DNA from: Dactylonectria macrodidyma
Taxonomy: Eukaryota; Ascomycota; Sordariomycetes; Hypocreales; Nectriaceae
Assembly (NCBI GenBank): GCA_020744425.1
Contig: JAGMUV010000026.1
Location: forward strand, 744,001 to 808,000
Reading direction: 5' to 3'
Length of the DNA stretch: 64,000 nt
Numbering within the stretch: position 1 is the first letter of the stretch; each line of letters starts with the position of its first letter. The notes under the pieces are model-generated. The model saw only the letters and a program-made list of their open reading frames with translations, was not told where the DNA came from and ran no database searches. Positions 11,201 through 21,861 of this stretch are shown piece by piece. The translations under genes and the position numbers were made by a program.

Positions 11201-13622
11201 CTAGTCAGGCCCAACCTCCCTCGGCATCACCGAAAGCAAACCTGTTAACGTTAGATGATCCAAATCGCACTGCGAATCAGCCCTCTGGACGATGACACTA
11301 TGATCTCTAACCTTTACAACCCTCAAATCATCAGAGCTGTCTCCCCCATGACTTGAGAGGTGCTCATTTGTGTAGGAAGGCAGCGTAAGCCTCTGCTTCT
11401 TCACAACAGAGTCAATCGAGCGTATCACCTCTGTGGCAACGGGGAATGACTCACCCAGCTCGACCAAGGCTCGACACGCTTTGGCGAATGTCTCGAGCTG
11501 GATCGGGGAGGCATCAATGTCGAATAACACTCTGAATGCGCAGATCGAAGCCGCTTGTATCATCCAGTGTTCATTGCGTAGAGTGTATAAGGCTCGGAAG
11601 TGCCATACTGTCCACATGGCGTTGCTTGCGTGTGCGTAGGACATAGTGACGGGATTGAAGGGTCCAAATTCTTCCTTAGATAGACCGTCGAACGGCCGGA
11701 GCAAGCTGATGATGATGAGCTCGACGCTGAGGCTGCAGTATTTATGTCAATACTAGCGATGGACGCTATTCAGGCCTGTGCTGTACTTACTGGAGCAGTA
11801 TAGCGGATGGTAGAACTGTATCCTCCGCCCGGAGTCTGTCTGGGAGAGAAAGCTTCCATCTCGTAAGCTCCGTATAAAGCTCCAAAGCCCTATGCGCGTT
11901 GCGCCGAGGCGGCCAGCCCGACTCAAGCGGGATTAAGAAGTCAAGGACTTGTTCCGTAATCTCTGTAAGGTCGCATTCCGCCTCAAATATCTCCCTCTTC
12001 AACCCATTTTGCGGAACCACAGAGACCGGGTATGGAAACCACCAGTAACCTGTGTTATTTTTATTGGATAACGGCGTCAAAGCTTCGTCACGCCAGGTCT
12101 TCTCTCTCTCCGGCTTCCTGATGACGAGACGTCGGCAAAGTCCGTGCATCGGCTTCCTACAGAGCTGGTTGGAAGAGCCATTTAAATGCGATCCAGACGT
12201 CGTGGCTTACCAATCCCAAACGTAGAATCCCCATGCAATCCATGACAGCGCGTGAGCTTCTCTACGCTGCCGCGCTCCGGCAATGGCGGCGTCGGCGGAG
12301 CGTGGAATCGAGTCGAGTCGAAGTGCGAGGTATCTCGCTTGCATGCGACTGTGGTAACTCGACGCTGCCTCCCCACTACCCAGAGCCCCTTCGTAGACGT
12401 ACATTAACGCCAGGCCCTGTGCTACTGGCAGAGATGGGCTGGTGTCTTCCAGAGATAACAGGCGCGCTGCTTCTATGGCAAAAGCCTGGCCTCGCGAGTT
12501 TGGGTCACTCGGCAGATAGAAGGTCGCTTGGTTCTTTGTAAATAACTGAAAGTTTGTTTAGTAAGCATGTGTGAATGTGTGAGGGGTACATTACTAACGC
12601 AACTAACGGCTAACAGGGCGTTGACAAGAAAGGGGGAGCAGAAGAGTAGCATATCTGGCGGGCTCGATGAAGGCGGCAAAGGATCAAGGGATTTCAGGTC
12701 CTCCTCGAACATAGTCCGATCTATGACACGGTTACAGATTGTATCCCATGTCCAAAAGAGCAGCATAAGATGACTTAAGAGTTTGTCGTTATTAGAGACT
12801 GTTGTCCATCGCGAGATTGGAAGCGTATATCCAGGCAGGTCGATAAAGGTGCTATCCTCAGCGTGTCTATACTGTGTTGCCCTCCAGGCTTCTTCAAAAA
12901 TATGCTCTGGATGATCGTATCTGAAGAAATCTATTAGTTTATGGATGTGTCCCTAGGGGCTGAACTGCATATAGCACTCACGGGGAGGTAAGTCGAGGTT
13001 GACCAAAGCTGAGCCGTCCTTCCCTTACTGGAAGCTGTGCTTGCGGATCGCCAGCCAAAGGTCCCGGAGGCGCAGCCTCATGAAATGGAACGCTCTGAGC
13101 AGGCAATTGCGGAGGTGTAAATGCTGGAGGCGATATGAGCTCGAGCAGTAGATTTCCCCCTTCAATATCTTCCGTCACAGACTTAATGTCTCCTCCAGCC
13201 CGGATCCGACGGAGAACCTCCTCTGCTTCCTCCGGCTGTCGCGTCCTGAGTGTTTCGTATAGATTCTCATGATCAACCATCCGCTCCTGGAGCTCATCGT
13301 GCTTTCGCTTTATAGCAGCCAACTGCAGCTCGAGTGGATGAGCAGCGTATCGGCAATCCCGCCCAGCCGCGATGCATGTAGAGCAGTTGGGACGCCTGCC
13401 GTCGCACTAGTTCAGGCCATTCTGTTAGCGACTCATTTGGCTTCAACTGGGCTGGACGGTTTGGATAGAAACCTTGACCTTGTGCTGCCGGCACGCATCG
13501 CACGCTACCTTGACAATGGAGCGCTTCGGGACAGCCGTCCTTGGCGGTGGAGGACCGGAGGGGCCTCCGCGCATCGGTCTAGGGAGTAACTGTCGGTACC
13601 GAGATAGATGGCTCTCGGACAT
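11201..13622 (-). CDS. Zn(II)2Cys6 transcription factor with fungal-specific regulatory domain
   Basis: Six exons are inferred on the reverse strand: 13622-13473, 13406-12982, 12920-12599, 12545-12211, 12156-11791 and 11732-11201, giving 709 residues in one frame. Introns are 53-66 bp with normal donor, branch and acceptor signals. Intron 1 splits the zinc cluster. The DNA-binding Cys residues are at 41, 44, 51, 58, 61 and 68, with spacing C-x2-C-x6-C-x6-C-x2-C-x6-C, followed by a basic, coiled-coil-like stretch. The middle carries the fungal_trans-type domain, with the hallmarks YDHPEHIFEEAW, HLMLLFWTWDT, FCSPFLVNALLAVSC, ARLLSLE and ALSWIAWGFYVWDW. This resembles the large NirA-like group of regulators. 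The target genes are unknown; no biosynthetic cluster adjoins it. The gene looks intact. Confidence 0.88.
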
Positions 13623-14051
13623 GTTTAATTGCGCGTCGCTGGGTGGGATTTTGATGGTGAGGAGCCGGTGGATTGAGAAAAGGACGACTCTTCTGATGAC
13701 GAGAATGATGCGAGAAGCTGTTGATTTACTGCAGCTCGCATCATTGTGCGTCATCCAGAGGGGGCTAAATTTTTCTTTTGCCGTGGATTGAACTGACGGA
13801 ATAGCATCTTTCAATGACGCATCGTTTACGTCAGAGTTTCCTGGACACACGAAGAGGCACGTATGCGTAACCACACCACAGTGATTTGTAGCTATTAGGA
13901 ATAATAAAGCTCGCTTGTTTCTACTGATTTTCTTTGACAAATTTCTTGAAGGCTTGCCCCGACTTTTATAGTGGTTGCAAATCTGTTAAGAACGATGGGT
14001 GGCGCTTCATGCAGACAGACGTCTTACTGACGTCAACTTGAAACATCTTTG

Positions 14052-15182
14052 TCATAGTAACCAACACGCGGCCGTCCCGTCCTCAATTGAGTCCTCATAA
14101 GACGTGAACTCTCGAAACAAAGCTATATCCTCAAACCTATTTACCAGGCTCTCGACACTTGCCTCCTCAGGATCCGTCATTAAGAGGTTCAGGTCAGCCA
14201 TAAACGTAGCTCGACTATCCTCCGATGAGCTATTTAGCCTGTTCTTCTCGAATTGCTGCATTATGTGCCGCGCCTCGCCCACCGATATATCTCCTCTCCG
14301 TAGCGTCATAGAAAGCAGATTGCGGCCGATAGCCTCTGCGAAGCGGTATGACCGCCGCAAGCTTCCGTAACACTCAATATAGAAGGAGAGGTAGAAGCGC
14401 CATGCAGAGTCCTTTGCGCCATCAAGTATGGCGTTTGTAATATGTATTAGTGCCGTATGCTATAGTATTGCGTAAGTTGAAGCTGTATATGTCCTGCGGT
14501 ATATAGTGATTAGGCGCGTGAGCTGGCTGATAGATGCTTTATGAGCGGCCTCGGGCGAGCCGTTTTTGCAGGGGAAAGTCTTGAGCTGTAACTGGTTTAG
14601 GGCAGACCTTGCTGCTGCTATGAAAGGACGAAAAATGTCTAGAACGGCGCAATTGAACTAAATGCTAAGTCCCAGTTAGAATGGTAGGTAACTTTATAAT
14701 CTTAACGACAAACAGGGACAGAGCAAGTTGACGTGCTGAAAAGTAAGGACATGATGCGGACTCTGTTCTAAGTGCATCATAGATGGCGGCAGAGTCTCTG
14801 CCCAAGCGATTAACTCCCGGTACTTATACTTAGCAAAGTTAAGTCTGATATGATCGCTTAGGCGACCACCCGCGGATTGGGCTAATCGCGGTAATATCGT
14901 AGGGTCACCTTATCGATAATACGCCAGAACCGGCAAAGGACTGGAAAGGTATCATCTATATAGGCCGACTGTAGGGATTCTCGAACAGAATCCGCACTAT
15001 TTTCGCGGCCGCCATGCCATGTATGACCAGGAATTGGAAGCACAGGGGGTTATTCTGGGTAAGAGACGCCGGGTTGCTGATAGAATAGGCACATGAGCCG
15101 GAAGGTAGTTTCTCCGTTCCCTTGTCATAGATATATACACCTTGTTAACCATCACTAATTTGCTAAGGCCTACGGCAAGCAC
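14052..15182 (-). pseudogene. Decayed fungal-specific transcription factor (C-terminal part)
   Basis: On the reverse strand, conserved regulator-like blocks can be followed through shifting frames. From about 14990 comes DSVRESLQSAYIDDTFPVLCRFW, then SDHIRLNFAKYKYRELIAWAE, then LDIFRPFI...SQLTRLITIYRR, then (after an in-frame TAG near 14466) ALIHITNAILDGAKDSAWRF and FAEAIGRNLLSMTLRRGDIS, ending with a stop at 14052. The order matches the C-terminal half of NirA-like Zn2Cys6 regulators (RPF motif, then an IH..N block). No zinc cluster was found upstream. At least one stop and several frame changes make it dead. It differs in sequence from the intact neighbour at 11.2-13.6 kb, so it is not a simple tandem copy. 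Confidence 0.6.
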
Positions 15183-17932
15183 TAAGTGTTAGATGGCGGA
15201 TGGGCTGGTGCAGCGGCTGAAGATGTAATAGGCGGCATTACTAATGTTATCGCGGGTAAGAGGGTGCTTCACAAAGAACGCTTCTTCCGACTTCTGAAGT
15301 TGATGATGACTCGGTAGATTCAGGCAGTGACTCCAACCGTATCTTCCCTCTACAGTAGATATGGGATACGGTATTCCATGTTGGCCTTCGCGTTTGCAAC
15401 TAGCAAGCAGGCGGTCACAGAGGCGCCTCAGGGCGAAGTGAAATGGTTGAGAAGTTTGGTTGCCGTTTGGGCTGTTTACGCGTTTACCCTATGGCCATGG
15501 CTGCAGGTGCCTTTCGCAGTGCCCTCCTTGGTATCGGTTGGGTAAAGCGTTTGGTTTGTTCATCAACGGTGCAAGTGACCTACTAGTCCCTCTGCAGGCG
15601 TTCGCGTTTCAATGTGTTGGAGATCACAAATGTGAGACGACCAAGTCGGTGGCAAGGTGTGGAACAAGGTGGAACATTCCACGGAGGTGGTGCCTGTACA
15701 TAAACAGTAGTTCTCCTACTGCATATTTTGAATGAATTAAGAACCTGAATCTTCCCATTTCAACACAATGGACGGCGGCCTCTTGGTTGAAATCTAAAGC
15801 CCGGATGAAGGGCTTCCCCAGTGCAGCTGCTCATTTACGTACCAGATCTCTCCCTTAAACCGCCCTATCTCCTCCACTCTCACTTCCCTGTAACCTTGTC
15901 GACTTGGGCGCCTGCAACAAAAGGCGCCGAAAGCTCCACAAGCTAAGACAAGAGACCAGCAAGTGAAGCGTGATGGCGATGTCGAAAGTGGTTCCGGGGT
16001 AGGATCGCGTCACCTGATTGGATTTAGGGGGAGATAGTCCGGTTTTCCTAACTGGTTGCAGCCATGAGGTAGACGCGGGATAATGAGTCAACTAATGGAA
16101 CATTCGTTGCGCCGCTTATACAGTCAGAGTGGTGTGCTCATCCCAGCCGTGGCTGGGATGATACGATCCAGCTGACAGTGGCACAGTCTTGGCGGATATA
16201 AGACAGCCTGAGGGAATTCCCGTCATCCCACCATGATGATGGTCGCAAAGCAGGAGAGCGGGGACAGCAATGGCATCGCAATTCATCGTCTCTTTGCCCT
16301 CATGCGGAGCTAAACTGCAACGGGGAACAGTCAAGCACACCCCGCTGATGTGGCCTGGAATCCAGGCTTTGACTTGAGAAGCAAGCGAGACTTTGGACGA
16401 CCCTGATGGAAATAAAAGGAAAGGAGCATTCGCAACGTGGCGATTGTGACATCTGAGCAAGCAGCAGGCCACGTGGAAAAGAAAGTTCATGATTGGAGGA
16501 GCTTGGGTCGCAAGGGGGGGAATCGGCTGGAGGAGATTAGGCGGGCTAGCTAGAGCCCCGAGCACGAATGTTATTTGCCATTTAGTACAGATTAATAATT
16601 AGGCTAATGCATGCCGGGCGATCTCCTGGCCGGGGGAACAGGTCCGCAGAGCCGTTGGAACCCGATCAATTGAATGCGAAGGGTGGGGTGCACGAGCAAA
16701 CCAGGGAACTTTTCAAGAGTACGGAGTAGCGACAAGCAGAGTTGAGTTGCGAAAGTGGGTCGGAGAAGTTGTTCCCGGGGTTAACGAGGCTATAGATCCA
16801 CGATAATGACAAGCTGGTTTCGTCCATCCGCTTGAGAGAAGAGTTGGCACCTCGACGGCTCCTCGCAATCGTGCAGCCTCCCTGACCTTTTGCTCCGTCC
16901 CGCGTATAAAAAGTCCTGCATGGGCTAGTGCACAATCCAGGGCGCTTAGCGAGGTTCGTTCCGCTCCACTACAAGCGACTCTGTGGGATCGAGCGTTTAC
17001 ATTGTACACCCTATCGATGGACTGTGGCTCTGCTTCAAGAGCGTCTCGGGATGGAAGTTGGATTATTTGGGCGCCCAGTGGCAAATGACCTGGACCAAGT
17101 TCTAGAACCACATGGTTACTCGTCATGGCTCACTACCCAGATCAACCATACGAAGCTGGTTGAGATCTGGACTTGATGGACAGGTCGCCACGGCTAGAAA
17201 CTACTCTTATCTAGTTAAACCGACAACCTGGCTGTCTGGCGAACTGAAGTGACCGTTAGGGCACATATCAGTTCATCGATGCTGTGCCCTGTCCCTGTAT
17301 CCAACCTACAAGCCTCCCCGATGGGGCCTATCGGACGAAAAAAAAAAAAGGTTGAGGTGCACCCTATGTGAGACAACCAGTCTCCGGCCTCCTGTCTATC
17401 AATTGCAGATGGAATGTGACGATATATCTATCTAGATATATATATATATCTAGAACGTGGGAGCCCCGACCGGAGATGCGTAAGCGAGTCTCGAGGGCCG
17501 GCGTCGGCCTAGAAGCTTAGCCTCCGGTATGAACGGGAGTGCAGCGGCTAGGTCAAATCGAGTGGTTGAGACGCGAGAACCGACTGGCGGCGCATGGCTC
17601 TTTTGACCAGCCCGTGAGTGGTGCCAGCACGAATTGATGAAGTTCTGAAAAGCCCTTTGCGAACTCGCGAATAGAGGCCTCCGTGTTTGCAACTAATAGT
17701 CTGCATTCATTGTAACCAATTTACAATGTTTGCGTATCAATTCGAGACTGGTCCAATATCCCCAGGCTCCACGTGCCTTCCAAGTTGGCACTTCACTCAC
17801 TAATCGCCGTAGCCTTGTTAGCCTTGTTTCTGCTCGTGGTTATCATCAAGTCCATTGTCATCAAGTTCATTGTCATCAAGTTCGTAGTCGGTCTTCGTAA
17901 GTGCGGCAACTCATCGAACGGAGTCTGGGGGC
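15183..17932. other. Long intergenic stretch without supported genes
   Basis: Several ORFs of 60-149 codons occur on both strands, but none has a domain, splice pattern or composition that supports a gene. A perfect hairpin, catcccagc/gctgggatg, lies at 16139-16160. A short ta-rich palindromic stretch (tatctagatatata) lies near 17428-17452. A near-tandem of atcaagttcattgtc-type units is at 17845-17885, just downstream of the bZIP gene. Confidence 0.45.
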
Positions 17933-18742
17933 CTACTCCTGGTCCAAGTCTTGAATGTAGCGTTTGGCTTCGCTGGCAATGTAATCCTGGATGAGAACGC
18001 AGCTGCAGTTTGTGTGCTGCAAGAGTCTAACCTTGAGCTCGTAGACCTCGCAGCGCAGATCAGTCACACAGCCAGATAGGTCGCGATGGCGGCGCTCTAA
18101 CTCCTCCTCCTTAGACTTGAGCTGGCTCGCGTGTTCTCGCTTCTTGATCCGAAACTTGTTGGAAGCAATCCGATTTCTCTTCTGGATCAGCTTGTATTGA
18201 TCGTCGACCTTCTGTGCAGGGGTATCCTCCCCGTTTTTGCGTGAGCTTCGGGTACGACTCGGGGAGCGAGACTTTGAGTTTTCGGTAACCTCATCCCGAT
18301 GTTTGTCGACATCGCCGTCTCGATGAGAATGAAGCTTGGTAGATTTGCAAGGCCGGTGTTCGGGAGACTGTTGTCGCTTTGGAGGCTCCTTCTCGGTTGC
18401 CAAAGATCGAGAGCGACTACTTGAAGAAGCAGAGAATGTATCGGGATCGATTGGCTCAGAGGCCAGGGACGGAACAGAGGATTCGGTGACGGTACTGAAG
18501 CCGGTCGTAAGATCTGGGTAGTCGAGGGGATAGTGGGAGACGTAGCCTCCAGGTGAGAAGCTGTCCTGTCCCCAGGCACAGCCTATCATGTCGGCGGCCG
18601 CTGATGAGCCTGGAAAGAAGACTGACGGGTCTGTGGGCGACCATGGATCCCATGGAGGGTTTTGAGTTGTCTCGAAGGCATTGATATCTAAAGTATGCTG
18701 TTCCTGGATTGTATCGTAATTCGGGGGGTGGCCTTGGGCCAC
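17933..18742 (-). CDS. bZIP transcription factor
   Basis: A single-exon frame of 269 residues. The basic region starts near residue 188 (KRNRIASNKFRIKKREHA, with the N-x7-R signature N..A..KFR). It is followed by a leucine-zipper-like helix (QLKSKEEELERR...DLRCEVYELKVRLLQH) and a C-terminal tail with NCSCVLIQDYIASEAKRYI. This tail is typical of an ATF/CREB-like group common in Pezizomycotina. The N-terminal half is Ser/Pro-rich and probably an activation region; a basic Ser/Arg stretch precedes the bZIP. The gene is expected to act in the nucleus as a homo- or heterodimer. No stops or frameshifts. Targets cannot be inferred from its neighbours. Confidence 0.85.
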   Translation of the reverse strand: MAQGHPPNYDTIQEQHTLDINAFETTQNPPWDPWSPTDPSVFFPGSSAAADMIGCAWGQDSFSPGGYVSHYPLDYPDLTTGFSTVTESSVPSLASEPIDPDTFSASSSSRSRSLATEKEPPKRQQSPEHRPCKSTKLHSHRDGDVDKHRDEVTENSKSRSPSRTRSSRKNGEDTPAQKVDDQYKLIQKRNRIASNKFRIKKREHASQLKSKEEELERRHRDLSGCVTDLRCEVYELKVRLLQHTNCSCVLIQDYIASEAKRYIQDLDQE

Positions 18743-20327
18743 GGGGTAGGAAGCATGCGTTTCTTGAGCAGCAGGTTAGATGCCGTCGCTTAGAGCAGCA
18801 GGCGGTGAGAATTAGCGGGGGAAATACCCATTAAGGGACAACGTGGAAGGAAATTGCAAATCACTTCAACGTACTATGGCGACCTTTTGATGTGGTGGGA
18901 CACCTATCAAGCCGTGGTCGGGCTGAGGAAAACCGAGGGAGGAAGTTATTCGGAGTCTGTCAAGGCCAGGGAGTGGCGAGCGGAGACTGCAATGGAAACA
19001 AAGAAGAGAGCCAAGGCCCTGGGGCCACCAATCGATGACGACAACGACAACGGGGAGGAGAGGCAGTTTGCAGGTGGCGAAGCTGATGCTAGGGTCCGGG
19101 GGGTGTCAGCTGGAGAGAAGAGGCCTAAGGAGGGGTGAATTCCAGCTGCAACAGTGGCGCGCTGGACTCAAGAAAGGTCGGCAGGAATCACGCAAAAGCA
19201 GACAAACAGGAACTAGAACATACAGGGAAGGATCTACGGAGTATTGTTATTTGAGCCAGAGAATTATTAGGCGCGTTCAGCCTAGGCGGGTTAGGCTAGA
19301 GACAACCTAGAGGCTGAGATTGGCACAAGTAGCGTTTGATGATGCTGCGTCGTGATGTATGTAGGCAAATAAAAAAGGAAAAAAAAAAATAGAACTTTCA
19401 AAATTCAAATGAGAGCTTTTGCAAGCGTTCAGGGGCCGGTGGGACTGTTCGTGGAGGATGTTAGTGGATTGGATGCCCGTTGAGCTGGGTTGGCTGGATG
19501 GGATCATGGGATATCGGAGAATGGATGGGGAAGGGGATAATGTTGTAAGTGCCTGAGGCACCAGCCTGCTACAGCCTACTACGTAGTAAAGCCCACACCT
19601 CCCCCCTGTGTCCCTGCTTCTCTATAACACAGGCAACAGCGAGGAGCCGAAGGGTGGGAGGCTTTTCCACAATCATTTCGGCACGCTCATCCTCATTGGC
19701 CAGAGTGTGCCGGTTCCGGGCCACTCGCTGCGATTGGCGGACTGCCTAAGACGCGTCTGTGATTGGCTGAACTCTGATAAGCTAAGAGGCTTGAGACGCT
19801 TGTGGTGAAGGGGCTGCGTGGCTTGCGGAACACGTCACGGACACGGAGAAGGCGTGTTTTTGTGTGGACGAGGAGGTGACAATGTGTCCTTTTTACTTTT
19901 TTTTTTATGGGTTTTGCCTTGCTCCTTGATGAGTGCCCTATTGAGAGAAGAGGATCCGTACGCGGGGAAAGCCACGGCCAAGGCCCCAGCCCACGTTCTC
20001 GAGATGCGTCGCGCGGTACGAGGACCTTTTGGGTACTGTGGACAGACTGATACGTCCGTTGTTGACTCGGCGCTGATGGATGACATTTCTCGTTCTCCCG
20101 GTCGCCTTCTGTCGATCATGACGCTTTGCTCTTCGACTCATATGAGCCTGGCCTGTCGCGGCGTGCACAACCAGGATCCTCGCGTACATGGCATTGGCAC
20201 ACTGGGAGGGAAGCGTGAAGGCGGACGGACATGGCCGGGCTGTGGTGCTGCCACCATAGAGTGCGTGCTTCACATTGCTGATTCTGCGACCCCGGGTTTG
20301 GGCTGCTCGAGAGGCTTCAGACTCCGC
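18743..20327. other. bZIP upstream region and intergenic DNA
   Basis: This should contain the bZIP promoter. A 187-codon plus-strand ORF at 19818-20381 shows no domain and has a composition unlike a protein, so I do not call it. Otherwise nothing was recognised. Confidence 0.4.
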
Positions 20328-20600
20328 TCAGTCATCACTCAGAGTCCGTTCCCCATCATTCCCGACAAACGTCCTCCATAGTTCGTAGATGATACATGCC
20401 TCCTTGAACATAGCCATCGTCCACATGAACCTCTCGAGTCTGCACAACCCCAGCAGGCCCGCCTCATCTGCAGCTAGTTCCTTCCAGCACGCCTCTCGTG
20501 ACCTAACAATGGTAAGCACAGTTTCCTGTCCCTTCTCCTCCATCAGACGCTGCCTCCGGGCCTGAAGTTTGCCTTGTTTCCGCGGGCATGGGGACCAACA
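20328..20600 (-). CDS. Possible gene fragment of unknown function
   Basis: The reverse frame from about 20600 to a TGA at 20328 reads as a plausible helical protein C-terminus. It has a basic start (KQGKLQARRQRLMEEK) and then WKELAADEAGLLGLCRLERF and TMAMFKEACIIYELW. I do not recognise the family. Upstream continuity was not found; the reverse strand at 20.69-21.4 kb has only short open stretches that could be decayed exons. It may be the 3' exon of a broken gene, or spurious. Confidence 0.25.
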   Translation of the reverse strand, partial: CWSPCPRKQGKLQARRQRLMEEKGQETVLTIVRSREACWKELAADEAGLLGLCRLERFMWTMAMFKEACIIYELWRTFVGNDGERTLSDD

Positions 20601-21861
20601 CTCGTTGGATCCACGGGTAAGATGGAGAGACCATGTCGCGAATGAATTATATCGTGTAGATTAGGGATAGAGCTACGACAATGTCAGCTAGTTGAAATGA
20701 GTTGGTTTCGGCAAGTGTGGAAAATCAGAGTGCCGCTTGTGTTGACTCAAGTCAAACCCCAGGCCCCCAGCTTTTCTGCTAACCTGATCAGCACCCGACA
20801 TTCCCGCAAAAAGAATTTCAGGTGCTTTGGAATCCTGATCTTTCTCAAACATTATCAGGCAATCTTTCTGTTCTTCGGCAGAAGACGAACGGCAGCCACC
20901 TGGTTGCAAGTCAGTAGCCTCCTATTAAAGATTTAAGTAATGATTAGGCTAGAGACACCTACCATCTCGAAAACTGCAACTCCATCGTCCAGTCCAATAA
21001 TCCCGCAAGTTGTCTTGTGTAAGCTCTTTGGCAATGGACCCCGTTGTTGAGGGACCTTCATCCAAAGACACTCTAGGCCAGAGACCTCTTGCAGGAAACC
21101 CCTTTTCTGGATCTTTTCGATGCAAGGCCTTCCCGTTGGTATGTCGATGTGAAGTGTTGTTGTCGAGAGCCCCTGTGTTGACACCTCCCTCCCCATCTCC
21201 GTCACAGAATCCCCCGGGCCCTTCGAAAATCCTTGAGCATCTCAGCCGACACTCCTCCCTTTCACACCGACTCTTCCACAGCCCATGTCTCGCAACTCCA
21301 GACAACCATCCCTGCTTTTCATCTCCATAACTGCAAATCCTTGGGGGCACACCGTTCCACGTCGCTCCAGCGTCTTCACCCCTTGAACTCCTCCCCACGC
21401 GAATGCGCTGTTCGCGATGGAGTACGCATCACTTCGTTCCCGTATCCTGTACGGTGCCGCTCCTGCCGTGACGCGCGAACGCCCACGTGATGCCGGAGAG
21501 CCGATACTTATCTCCAGTCGCAGCTCTTTCCCCTGATCCGACAAACGATCCCGCGACCGACTATTCCCCGCCCTCTAACTCGTCGACCTCTTCCTTCGAT
21601 CCTCACGGTCTATCGTCTGCTGCGGCGATCTCGACGAACTCGAGCTGAAACAATCCTTGGAGATGCTGCATGCCTGCGGCCTTGCAACCGATCCGAACGT
21701 GACAATGACTTGGATAAAGATATAATGGAAGGGTTCCTTAACGTAATATTTAAGGACTGGACCGACAATATGCTAGATGCAGCCACGAAACCCCTAATGA
21801 TGGACTTTATCGTCCGCGAATACGTCAGTCTTGGTAATATCTGCGGTAAGCCCGGGTCCCT
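20601..21861. other. Unassigned stretch, possible decayed coding sequence
   Basis: The plus strand at about 21620-21850 has an open frame with MEGFLNVIFKDWTDNML and FIVREYVSLGNIC, ending at a donor-like ggtaag at 21847, just before the piggyBac-like element. Reverse-strand ORFs overlap 20.93-21.54 kb. Neither is recognised. The plus-strand piece could be an exon cut off by the transposon insertion. Confidence 0.25.

Noticed and set aside
16116..16565. 149-codon reverse ORF
   Set aside because: No recognisable motif or homology pattern and no supporting context.
19818..20381. 187-codon plus-strand ORF
   Set aside because: No domain, no intron pattern, low-complexity Cys/Gly/Arg composition; a chance ORF in G/C-rich DNA.
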